64,000 nucleotides of DNA from NCBI GenBank assembly GCA_950022655.1, contig OX465580.1, forward strand, positions 3,085,122-3,149,121, read 5' to 3'. Shown in pieces: positions 22,291-34,400 of the stretch (its first letter is position 1; the number at the start of each line of letters is the position of its first letter). The position numbers were made by a program, and so were the translations under genes. This DNA comes from Alentia gelatinosa. Taxonomy: Eukaryota > Annelida > Polychaeta > Phyllodocida > Polynoidae. The notes under the pieces are model-generated. The model made no database searches and had not been told where the DNA came from. It worked only from the letters and a program-made list of their open reading frames with translations.

Positions 22291-22425
22291 GCTGGTGCCG
22301 CGCGTTATTAATGGCGCCATCGCGGGAATCGTCGGCGTCACCTGCGTCTTCCCCATCGACCTGGTGAAAACGAGGCTCCAGAACCAGCAAGTTGGACCAA
22401 ACGGGGAGCGTATGTACCGCAGTCT
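22291..22425 (+). CDS. SLC25A22: Glutamate carrier exon 2 (first transmembrane helix, signature 1)
   Basis: The acceptor is CTCTTTGCAG ending at 22290 and the donor GTAAGT starts at 22426. One base completes the previous codon, then 44 codons ([18 protein letters not shown]...) and two bases. It encodes carrier helix 1 and signature [10 protein letters not shown], then [12 protein letters not shown], very close to the vertebrate GC1/GC2 sequence. The intron that follows (22426-34150) is 11.7 kb and begins within 25 bp with a 54-bp minisatellite. Confidence 0.95.
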
Positions 22426-25400
22426 GTAAGTACTCATAGATATCTACAACTTAGGGGTTCTCCACCAGTGTTACTAATGGTTGTATATCATGACAGTAAA
22501 CTAAAGTGAGATACCAGGGTTTTCCACCAGTGTTACTAATATGGTTGTATATCATGATGTTAAGATACCAGGGTTTTCCACCAGTGTTACTAATATGGTT
22601 GTATATCATGATGTTAAGATACCAGGGTTTTCCACCAGTGTTACTAATTGGTTGTATATCATGATGTTAAGATACCAGGGTTTTCTACCAGTGGTACTAA
22701 TATGGTTGTATATCATGATGTTAAGATACCAGGGTTTTCCACCAGTGTTACTAATATGGTTGTATATCATGATGTTAAGATACCAGGGTTTTCCACCAGT
22801 GTTACTAATTGGTTGTATATCATGATGTTAAGATACCAGGGTTTTCTACCAGTGGTACTAATATGGTTGTATATCATGATTTCAAGATACCAGGGTTTTC
22901 CACCAGTGTTACTAATATGGTTGTATATCATGATGTTAAGATACCAGGGTTTTCCACCAGTGTTACTAATATGGTTGTATATCATGATGTTAAAATACCA
23001 GGGTTTTCTACCAGTGGTACTAATATGGTTGTATATCATGATGTTACGATACCAGGGTTTTCTACCAGTGTTACTAGTATGGTTGTATATCATGATGTTA
23101 AGATACCGGGGTTTTCCACCAGTGTTACTAATTTGGTTGTATATCATGATGTTAAGATACCAGGGTTTTCCACCAGTGTTACTAATATGGTTGTATATCA
23201 TGATGTTACGATACCAGGGTTTTCTACCAGTGTTACTAGTATGGTTGTATATCATGATGTTAAGATACCGGGGTTTTCCACCAGTGTTACTAATTTGGTT
23301 GTATATCATGATGTTAAGATACCAGGGTTTTCCACCAGTGTTACTAATATGGTTGTATATCATGATTTTAAAATACCAGGGTTTTCCACCAGTGTTACTA
23401 ATATGGTTGTATATCATGATTTTAAGATACCAGGGCTTTCCTTGGGTCTGCTGAGGTGGACAGCAATTAACAATCTGTTCGCCCTCTTGGTCGCCTCGCC
23501 TCCTCGTAGTGCAGACCGGATATGCTTCCACACAAGCATAACAAAAGTGACCGGAGTGGGGAGTTAGCTTAGTGGTAAAGACCACTGGACTTGTAATATC
23601 AAGGTTGCCAGACTTTGTTGATTCAGGTCCCACTGCAGCTACTTTTCTCCTTCACCCCCAGCAGTGGTAGATTTACTGCTATATCAAAGGCCAACCCTTC
23701 TCATACCATGTCTATGTGGTGTGGTGTACAGCCACCTTTCTCCTTCATCCCCAGCAGTGGTAGATTTACTGCTATATCAAAGGCTAGTCCTTCTCATACC
23801 ATGTCTATGTGGTGTGGTGTACAGCCACCTTTCTCCTTCATCCCCAGCAGTGGTAGATTTACTGCTATGTCAAAGGCCAATCCTTCTCATACCATGTCTA
23901 TGTGGTGTGGGAACTAGAAGAACTCTCACCTCAGTAAATATGTAGGGGTAAGATTTCTACCTTAATTCATTACATAGATTAGATCACCACCCTTGTGGTG
24001 TAAAAGAACCTTGAGAAAGTCTGGTAAGAACCTGTAATGGTTAACTGGACATTAAATCAAACCAACAAACAAATAATTGCATTGAAATCTATACAGCCAC
24101 CAATAGGGTTTATATTTATAGAGAACTGAATCGAGAATCGTATGAATAATCAATACTTCATTAGTTTCGATGCGTTGTCATCATCATCGAAGCAGAGCTG
24201 AGTGACATTACAGTGCATCCAAACAAGTGGGGTATTGTTGTTGTTTTTTACAAAGCGAGTACAGCTTCTAGATTTGTTTTGCCCCTTTTAGAATATCAGA
24301 ATTATTCAAATTGCTTAAGCATTCAGTTAGGAACGTAGAAATCTCCATATTAAGAGTCAAATATGAAGTCATCTCGCATTATTCTGCCTCGACCATGGCG
24401 TAGAATTGTCATGAAAACTTTACATGGGTGATCATTGCATATAAACTTTTTAAAAACTAAATTGTCCATTCCTTCAGATGCAGCATGAGAATCATGTTCG
24501 CAGTTTTCTGCTGTCAGATACGGAGCGATATAAAGGCCACCTGGCGTGTAAATTGTGAATTACCCTGCTGGGTGGGTCATATGTATCTTTTTGTTTGTTT
24601 GTTTTTTTGTTTTGGTAGTTTAACGTCCAATTTGTTCAATTAGACTTACTTTGGGTTTGATCGAATCTCACCCCTACACATTTACCGAGGTGAGAGTTCT
24701 TTTACTTCCCACACCACATAGACATGGTATGAGAAGGATTGGCCTTTGATATAGCAGTAAATCTACCACTGCTGGGGGGTGAAGGAGAAAAGTGGCTGCA
24801 GTGGGATCTGAATCAACAAAGTCCCATGCTCCTTACCACTGAGCTATCTCCCTACCCACGCTGGTCGCTTTAGTTATGCTTGCGTGAAAGCATATCCGGT
24901 CTGCACCACGAGGAGGCCAGGCGACCAAGAGGGTGAACAGATTGGTAATTGCTGTCCACCCCAGCAGACCTCATATGTATCTGATAGAACACAGGGTCTG
25001 TGTGGTAATGGAGAACCTACTGAAGTATTCATAAACCAGCAGCACTAAACGGCCCAGCAGTAATTGCCGAATAGACCAGTCTCATAGAGTGACAGATGTG
25101 ATGGGTGTAGATGAAGTGGTATAGACTGGCTTGGAGAGCTTTCACCTAGACATGGTACACTGTCCGCACCACTGCACACTCATCAATGCCCAACTAATGG
25201 GGGATTTCAGACTCTGTCTGCCCCCCATACATAGTGACATACTATCTGCTCACTGTGATTAAATCCAGCCTTCTTTTTTCATTTGTGCATTAACAAAGTT
25301 GACCCGTAAAAAACTCGACCCGCAATGAACTGGATCCGTTTTAAATCTTCCCTACTCAAGTATCTCAACTTTTAATAAATACTATATTTAGTAGTGAGTA

Positions 25401-28400
25401 TGTTATCTTGGCTTCAAATATGGTCTTCTCTGGGGAAGAAAACAAACAGAACACCCTTCCCCTAGTCATATCCCTAACCCTATCCCTAACCCTATCCCTA
25501 AACCTAGCTGGACTTATTTTCTATATGCGCTTGTTTGTTTGTCTTAAAGCTAACTAGTTAAATCTTTACTTCTATATGAAAATGTCTTATTCATAAGTAT
25601 CTGAAACACGTCGAATTCTTCAATCAATTACTCCAAAACGGGTCGAGATCTCCTGACAACTACGGGTCGAGTTCGTTTTGGGTCGAGTTCTCAAATAACC
25701 ATTCTCGCCCTATATCTAAATGTCAGTTCACAATCAGGTCATTCCCGCCCTATATCTAAATGTCAGTTCACAATCAGGTCATTCCCGCCCTATATCTAAA
25801 TGTCAGTTCACAATCAGGTCATTCTCGCCTTATATCTAAATGTCGGTTCACAGTTCATTCTCGCCTTATATCTAAATGTCGGTTCACAATCAGGTCATTC
25901 GCGCCCTATATCTAAATGTCGGTTCACAATCAGGTCATTCCCGCCCTATATCTAAATGTCGGTTCACAGGTCATTCACGCCCTATATCTAAATGTTGGGT
26001 CAGAATTAGGTCTTTCCCGCCCGATATCTAAATGTCAGGTCACAATCAGGTCATTCGCGCCCTATATCTAAATGTTGGGTCACAATTAGGTCTTTCCCGC
26101 CCTTTATCTCAACCTTGTTATTTTTTCTCTATAGACTCAACATTGGGAACTCATATCCAATACCCATGAGATATTTAGGAAAAATATCCAATAGGGGATT
26201 ACATGTATGTCACAATTGTAAGCCCATTAGTCAATGTGAAGGGTGAGATAAGTTCAGAAACCTATTCAAGTTTAGAATCAGAGCTCATCACATCTTGTTT
26301 GAATCACTACATAATTCATGCAGCTTCGCCTTGTGAATTACTATGTGATTCAAACTGGATGGGATACTATGGAGAAACCAAACAAGATCGCAATATTACT
26401 GCGCGAGGCGAAGCTGAGAGCAGTAATACGCGATCTTGCCGGAGTGCGATGAACAATAACATGACTAACTCGAGTTTAGTTTAGAATTTATCCTACCCCG
26501 CCCATCTAAATTACTTATACATTAACAAATGACGTCATTTGTCAAGTGTATCCCACTAGAGCAATATTTTTCATTATTCTGAACTCCAGACCGAATACAG
26601 TGACCCAATGTTAAGCCTATGGAGTTTTTTATTAGGGGTAGGATACGAGCTCTGACGTTAACTTTCACTAAAGGTTTCCTCTGTATTATCTAAATGTCGG
26701 GTCACAGTCAGGTCGTTCGCTCTTAGCGTACAATGCTTGGACGATCCATTGTGGTGTTCGACACAGAGAGAATAGTTCAATATGGCGCCCACTGCGGCAT
26801 TGTCCTGTGCGCATTTAGTGTCTGAATTACAGCATTAGATTAGCTGCCTCTGAGGTACATTTATAGCGAATGTTGATGGCTATAGGGAGCCAAAGTGAAC
26901 CCGCTGAAACCACAGATACCCGTTTACAAAACACCATTTCCAGATATAGGCGCTCAGTACTTTGACTATGTAGGTTCGAGATTATATGAGGTCTTTTAGA
27001 TCCATATTTTTGAGAAACTTTACAACTGTTATTGTAGCTTCGAGAGTTATTCAGAGACGATAGTAGTAAATTATACTTCAATAGTAACAAACAAGATAAA
27101 AAAAAAATTTCTAGCCTCAAACCCCCATAGGTGTAGTACCAAGCCTCGTTCTTACTGGCCACCGGAAATAGTTTCCCTGTATTCCTCGCACACCAAGCTG
27201 TGTGAGAGAGAGGGTCGTGTTGGGAAGAGGCGGCGTAGTAATACAGACCCAGAGGAGGCGGCGTAGTAATACTGATGATGGAGGGTCGTGAGAAGGCCCA
27301 GGCGGAGGTGAAGGTCGGGACTTCTCCGGGGACGCCCGCTAGTTTGCACAGCGGCCACTTGAGGCCGCCACCCGTCTGTCCATTCTCCCACCTGCTCCAC
27401 TCCCACCCCTCTCATAGCGAGCCAAAGGGGGCCCTTAAGGGGCTCTTCCACCAGCACACAAGATATAGCGAGATTAGTCACGATTTGGTTGTCTTGCTAA
27501 ATCTTGCTAGGTTTTGAGTAATTCGTGCACATTTGCCGTGATGTGTCTTGAGGTGGCGCGGTGGTGGAGCAACAAAATAGACAAACGACATCGCATGCTA
27601 CGTTTCGAGATAACAGAGGTACGCCATATTGCGACACTGTAACACACTAAAAAGACATACCACAGCAAATCTGTCATGTTAGTGGAAACCGGCCGTATGA
27701 GGGGCTCTTCCACCAACACACAAGATATTGCAAGATAAATCACGATTTTGGTTGTCTTGCTAAATCTTGCTAGGTTTTGAATGATCGTGTGCCTATTTGC
27801 CGCAGTGTTTCTTGAGGTGTCATGGTGGTGGAGCACCAAAATAGACAAACGACATCGCGCGCTACGTATTGAGACAACGGAAGTATGACACATCGCGACA
27901 CTGTAAGACACTAAGACGTACCAAGACATACCACAGCAAATCCATCGTGTTGGTGGAATCAGCACTTTAAGGGGCTCTTCCACCAACACACAAGATATTG
28001 CAAGCTTTGTCACGATTCGGTTGTCTTGCTAAATCTTGCTAGGTTTTGAATGATCACGTCCATGTTAAGCACCTTCGCTACATGCTTGTTGCGATAGATC
28101 GTGAGATGCCGCGTTATGTCAGCAATAGATCTTGAGGTGTCGCGGTGATGGAACACCAAAATATACACACATCATCCCCAGTTAGGAACATATAAATCTC
28201 CATGTTGATGTTTTGCTTGCTTTCTCAAATCCTGGCCACTGATTGGCCAGTCGCATATGACATCATCTCACATCACTCTGTCACGACCATGGCGTAGTAT
28301 TGTCACTTTAACGGGATGATCGTTGAGTTTGTTTTTTTTTAAATATTATTCCTATGGCTAAACTTGTACCAGGGGTGAGATGAGGAACTGAACCTGTAAT

Positions 28401-31400
28401 GGTTGTCCAACAGAAGTGAGGTGGCTCAATCTCCAGAAGGCGGGGGTGGGGAGTTAGCTCAGTGGTTAGAGCACCGGACTTGTAACCCCAAGGTTGTAAG
28501 ACTTTGTTGGTTCGAGTCCCACCCCCAGCAGTGGTAGATTTACTGGTATATCAAAGGCCATCCTTCTCATACCATGTCTATGTGGTGTGGGAAGTAAAAG
28601 AACTCTCACCTCGGTAAATGTGTAGGGGTGAGATTTCTATCTGAATTCATCACATAGATTCGATCACCACCATTGTGGTGTAAAAGAACCTTGAGAAAGT
28701 CTGGAAAGGACCTATAATGGTTGACAGGACGTAAAATCAAACCAAACAAACAAACCAATCTCCAGAATGCCTTTTTATTTTAAATGGATTGGGATGAACC
28801 ACCTCGTCCCCTAAAAGTGATAACATCACATGCCTTGACCTAGCCAAATTAATTAAGATGCCCGATGAGTCTCAATCAGATGAAACCTTGACCTATTCCC
28901 ACCAGATCTGTTAGAATAAACAGATTGTCATCAAGAAAAATACTTGGTGAATAATACTCCAACACTGTACTGTGAGTGAGAACACAGCGATGACCGGTTC
29001 TCATGGTGGCGGCGCTTGTTGTCACACAGGTAACAATTGTAACCTGGAGATATCATAGCAACTTGGTTCAAAAGTGACAGCAAGTTGTCATTTTCAAGGT
29101 AGCGCTGGCTTGCCATAGAGGTGTTATTGCAACGTTTCACTAATTAAGGGGCCCCTCCCACCTACTACGATTAAGTCTACGATTAACCCTTTGGCCGCGT
29201 CGGCGACAAACTGAAAAAAATCGTGGAGGTGTCGCCGATGAACTCCTCAATTAGTCAGGTTTTGTCGCCGACGAACTAGCTCCGCGCCGACGCACTACGA
29301 CGCACTACAACAAAAAAACGTTAATCGTAGAGGCTCTACAATATTCAATCATGTTTGAATTTCGTAGCGCGTCGTAGTGCGTCGGAAAGGTTAATCGCAG
29401 AGCACAGCGGTTTGTCGCCGCAATGGGGCCCTCCCACCTACTACGACGCACTACAATTAAGTCTGCGATGGCAGCGCTTGTCAGCGACGCCATCAGCGAC
29501 ACGCGCTGCCGTCGAAGACTTAATCGTAGTGTGTCGTAGTAGGTGGGAGGGCCCCCTAACAAACAAAATCCCGACAGAAGCCCAGGGAACTAGTGTATGC
29601 TCTGCGCCCTGACGGTGCCTCATACTTTAGCCCCACTCCCTGCTCCTCCTCCTCCTCATCTGAGGGGTATGTAGACGTTAGGGCCCACCACATGAAAGTC
29701 GGGACGTTAGGGCCCACTCATCGGGATGTTAGGGCCCACCTATCATAGCATTAACATATATAATTGAAATATGCATACATGTCAAATCATTACTTACATT
29801 TCATGAAATTTGCGAAAACTGTGTCATTTCCGCATCATTTGTCCCAGTTTTTAGTGCCAACTAACAATAACCAATTCTGCAAAATTAGGTGGACCCTAAC
29901 GTCCATTTATGCTATTTCTCCTTCCCAGCACCGCAGGTGTGAACGCGGCATCGTGGTGCGGCTGAGGTGCGACTAAGGCTTTCTCACCCCCGGTCTAGGC
30001 TGGGCCCTAACATCCCGACTTTCAGGTGGTGGGCCCTAACGTCCCTACTTTCGAATGGTGGGCCCTACCCGACTTTCGGGTGGTGGGCCCTAACGTCCCG
30101 ACTTTCAGGTGGTGGGCCATAACGTCCCGACTTTCAGGTGGTGGGCCCTAGCATCCCGACTTTCAGGTGGTGGGCCCTAACGTCCCGACTTTCAGGTGGT
30201 GGGTCCTAACGTCCTGACTTTCAGGTGGTGGGCCCTAGCGTCCCGACTTTCAGGTGGTGGGCCCTAACGTCCCGACTTTCAGGCGGTGGGCCCTAACGTC
30301 CTGACGTTCAGGTGGTGGGTCCTAACGTCCTGACTTTCAGGTGGTGGGTCCTAACGTCCTGACTTTCAGGTGGTGGGTCCTAACGTCCCGACTTTCAGGT
30401 GGTGGGCCGTAACATCCCGATTTTCGGGTGGTGGGCCCTAGCGTCCTGACGTTCAGGTGGTGGGCCCTAACGTCCTGCAATCCTTAGAGTACCCGCCGGA
30501 CACACAAAGTCCATCACCACTCCACGCCAGATGCCCGACCTTTTCATACAGGAGGGCAATGCCGTCGACTGGCCATCGACCCGGGATAGACTGCAGCTTT
30601 TACCAACTCCCCGTAGAAAGTAACGGCAATATCAATACCTGTCTGTCCAATTACGATATTAGGAGATGTTTTTTCAGATCTATTATCCACCGAAGTCTCT
30701 ATGTATTTTCACCATAAGAGTAGACTTGCTCAAGTCTTTGATTATGAACATTCTTTAAATGATAAAACAGAATAAGAACAAAGTTCAGTAAAGTATGTAT
30801 CCTTCACTGACTGGCCCATGAATCAAAGACATGTTCACTTCTCATTATTATTTATGATATGTCAAATGAGTAAATCGTAGCATTTTGTCTAGTTTGACTC
30901 AACTCAATAGTTGCAGTAGGCCTTTTTTCATTTCTTGATTTATATAGGAAATGCACTCAAAAATATCATTAGTTTTATTATTATTGCACGCTCATTCATT
31001 AGTGAGGGAAATACTTTTTTTAGTGGGGGGGAGACGGCCATGGGGGGGGGGGGAGACCCTTTCCCATTTCAAGGTAACATCCAGCTGGAGATAAATACTT
31101 TTTTTTTTTTTCATTTAAAGGTTTTTATTATCAAACTCTGGGCACGCCCAGGGACCTGTTTCAGTAGTCTCGTGACATTAGGCATAGACAGACATCAACA
31201 GCGGCACCAACAGTGCAAGCAACAGCGGAAAAAGACTAGCAAATATCAGAAGATCGAAGTGGCCAATCTGCTTCATATTTGCAACAATTATAGATTATAT
31301 GTGTCCCCTACTCATGTTAAAGTGTCATTGCTTAATACCTACGAGAAGTGAGTGAAACTCTGTGTGTCATCGACTGCAATCTTGTGATCTGTCCGTATGG

Positions 31401-34400
31401 TGTAGCAGACGCCATCTAGACATGTCACGAAACTACTGAAACAGGTCCCAGGTCTTCCATTTGACAATATCAGAAACAGCCTGATCAAGTGAGTGTTCAG
31501 TGCGCCTACATAGCACCCAAAAAAAAAAAAAAATTAAAAAAAAAAAATTAACTATGTACAAGTACCGTTAAGCCTATAAGACACCGACCCGACGGCTGTG
31601 CCCGATTCTACCTTTGCCCGACGGATCCGTCGGGTCTGTGACAATCTGCATCAATCGGGTCGGTGTACGCACTTCACCGACCCGATTTTATTGCTTTTCC
31701 CGACGTGTCGGGCATTACTACCATGTCAGATATGACAGACTGTCCCCGACCTTAAGATTTCGGTGTACGCACTTTCACCGATTGATACCGATTCTGAGTT
31801 GACCATTTGAATAGCGATACTACCTATCCCCTAGTCCGATTTAAAAGTTCCTTATACCAATTTCTAGGGGAGACAGAGGCGATTATAAACCTGAAAACCG
31901 TTTCCCGATATCTTAATTGGATCCGAAGTTATCAAACTTTGAATTAATTTCTATGATTCCACACCAGCGGTCCGTGGCTCACCCCGGCTCGGCTCCCGGC
32001 GGCTCTCTTTGATCTGAACCCGGGTAATCTACGAGGTTATAAAAGGAGGAGGTGTCGTCGGGAAGAGTCTACATGTTGGTGTCTTATAGGTATAAGACAC
32101 CGACATTTTATCCCAGACTCTCACCGAGCCGATGGTCGGGATGAATCGGGAAAAAAATTCGGTGTCTTATAGGCTTTACACGTTCAGACCTTGGTATGCA
32201 GTCAATTATAGGGCTTTTGAATAGATCAAATCACGACCATTTCTCGTACGTTGCTAAACTGATTTATTTGGTCTTTTACTACTCGTTTGAAGGAAGCAAT
32301 GGAGTCAAGACTTTGTATGTCAGCGCTCAGTGAATCCCAAATCTTTGTCCCCCGGTACAAGGGTGATCTTGCATATTTCGAGGTTCTGTACCTGATTATC
32401 GAGAACCTTAGCTTATTAGCACTCCTGGTCATTCTACTTATATAGAACTGGATCGAGAATCGTATAAATACACAATACTCCATCAGTTTGGGTGTGCTGC
32501 AAATCGTCATCGAGGCAAAGTGATGATTACAGCGGATACAAACGAGGGGAGTGTTGCATATTTTACAATTTGAGTGCGGCTCTGGATTTATCTCGCCCCT
32601 TTCAATGACATCAAATAACGTCACACTATATTATCAGAATAAGTCAAATTACTTTGCAACTCCTGTTAGGAACGTTTAAATCTCCATGTTGTTGTCTTGT
32701 CTGCTCTCTGAAATCCTGGCCGCTGATTGGTCAATCGCATATGACGTCATGGCGTATTATTGACACTTTGCGTGGGGTGATCGTTGAGTATTTTCTGTTA
32801 ATCAGGGTTCGCACAGAGCCTGGACAACCTGGAAAAGCATGGAATTCTGCTTTGGGTTTTCCAGGCCTGGAAAAGCCTGGCATTTTCCCAGCGAGCCTGA
32901 AAAAAACTAGAAGAGCCTGGACATTTTTTTTTTTTTGTCAATGAAGTTCTGGTCATTACTAGCTTTAAAGCCTGTCCCCACCTACCACGATTCTGGTCCC
33001 GATTGGCCTTACGACGGCCTTCCCGACACCATTCCGATTCTAGCATGAGGTCAGCAAAAATCGTGGTAGGTGGGACAGGTTTCTGCGATTCCGTCCACGA
33101 CAGCTCACGATAGGCTGCGATGAAAACGCCAATCGTAGAGGTACCGATAATTTCCAACATGTTGGAAATTTCGTAGCCTGTCGTTGGGTATCGTAGCCTA
33201 TCGGGAAGATATCGTGGTCAGCGCGTATGATTCACTGATTGGATCACGACAGAGGTCTACGATTCTGGGACCTCCCGATAGGTCACGATTTCGCCATTTC
33301 AAATCGTAGCGATCGGGAAGCATGTCGTGGCCTATCGTGGTAGGTGGTAGGTACCCGACAGCCTGTGGAATTTCAGTGACTTAGATTGAATTGTTCCAAA
33401 AATCCTTTATTTGTCCATGTATAGCAAATTGTTAATAATATAGTATGGGTTTGATCATTTGTTTTCATATTTTAAAGTGGCAAAAAATAGAATTTTGAAG
33501 AAATCTATCCTAAACCTCTGAAATTACACAGGGAGTAAGGAAGATTTGGTTAGGAAAATTTCAACTAAATTTGGCGATAAATCAGACATGGTTTTAAAAA
33601 CAGTGACCAGATGTGCCTGGAAAAAAATGCTAGAGCCTTGAAAAGCCTGGGATAAGCATTGAATTTTATTGGGCTGTCTATGTACAAACTTTGTTTAACA
33701 TTATTCCTACGTCTAGCCTTGTACCACGGGTGAGATAAAGGCTGGTCCATAGTATAAATAACATACTATCGTAAAACTGGATGAGGTTTAATCTTGGCCA
33801 CCATATTCCACGACTGGAGTTTGGCATAGTGACTTCATGAGGCGAAGCCGAGTGCAGTCCGGAGCCAAAACTTCAGGAGCGGAATCCGGTGGCCAAGATT
33901 AAAACGAATCAGGTTTTGATTTTATCCTACCCTATCTCCTCGATTTTGGAATATTACGTGATAACAATGCTGTATGCCACTAGTGGCATATAAAACTCCG
34001 TATGCCAGTCAGCGTGGCATACGGAAACCCAATGTTAAGCCTATGGGATATTATATTAGGGGTAGGATAATATTTGTTCCTAGCTATTTCATATCGTCCG
34101 CAGAGATTTGGGAGGTTTCGTCTGACCGTGGTTACTGTTCTGTGTTTCAGGTTGGACTGCGCAGTAAGGACATTCCGCAATGAAGGCTTCGTTGGCATGT
34201 ACCGAGGTAAGTTCCTTTATCATTCTCTATGTGGGCTGAGAAGTTAATGCTCAGTGGTTAAGGCACTGGACTCAAAACCCCAAGGTTGTGAATTTGAGTC
34301 CCACTGCAGCCACCTTTCTTCTTCATTCCCAGCAGTGGCAGATTTACTGCTATATCAAAGGCCAATCCTTCTCATACCATGTCTATGTGGTGATTTGTAC

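Larger units (their letters stand above)
32430..33745 (-). mobile_element. Hairpin element, families N+O, interrupted by two nested repeats
   Basis: GAACTGGATCGAGAATCGTA...CATCGAGGCAAAGTGATGAT is the hairpin and tip; TTTATCTCGCCCC follows near 32588, then the O module (GTTAGGAACGTTTAAATCTC, CATGGCGTATTATTGACAC). After the insertion at about 32805-33670 it resumes with AACATTATTCCTACGTCTAG and ends GGGTGAGATAAAG near 33740. Confidence 0.6.

Noticed and set aside
22541..23633. ORFs of 94-288 codons on both strands
   Set aside because: They consist of the 54-bp minisatellite, open because the unit is a multiple of three. No splice or start context.
25475..25510. Telomere-like CCCTAA repeats
   Set aside because: Only about three degenerate units; too short for an interstitial telomere.
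25707..26104. CRISPR-like direct repeats
   Set aside because: The repeats are head-to-tail without unique spacers, in an intron of an animal gene. Ordinary minisatellite.
27185..27517. G+C-rich ORFs on both strands near 27.3 kb
   Set aside because: No homology, splice sites or repeat-independent support; probably chance frames in a G+C-rich patch.
27507..28013. Minus-strand ORF of 168 codons
   Set aside because: It spans two units of a 265-bp tandem repeat and has no recognisable domain.
28442..28520. tRNA-Thr-like gene
   Set aside because: A and B boxes are present, but the anticodon stem does not close and it continues into the SINE body. It is a SINE promoter.
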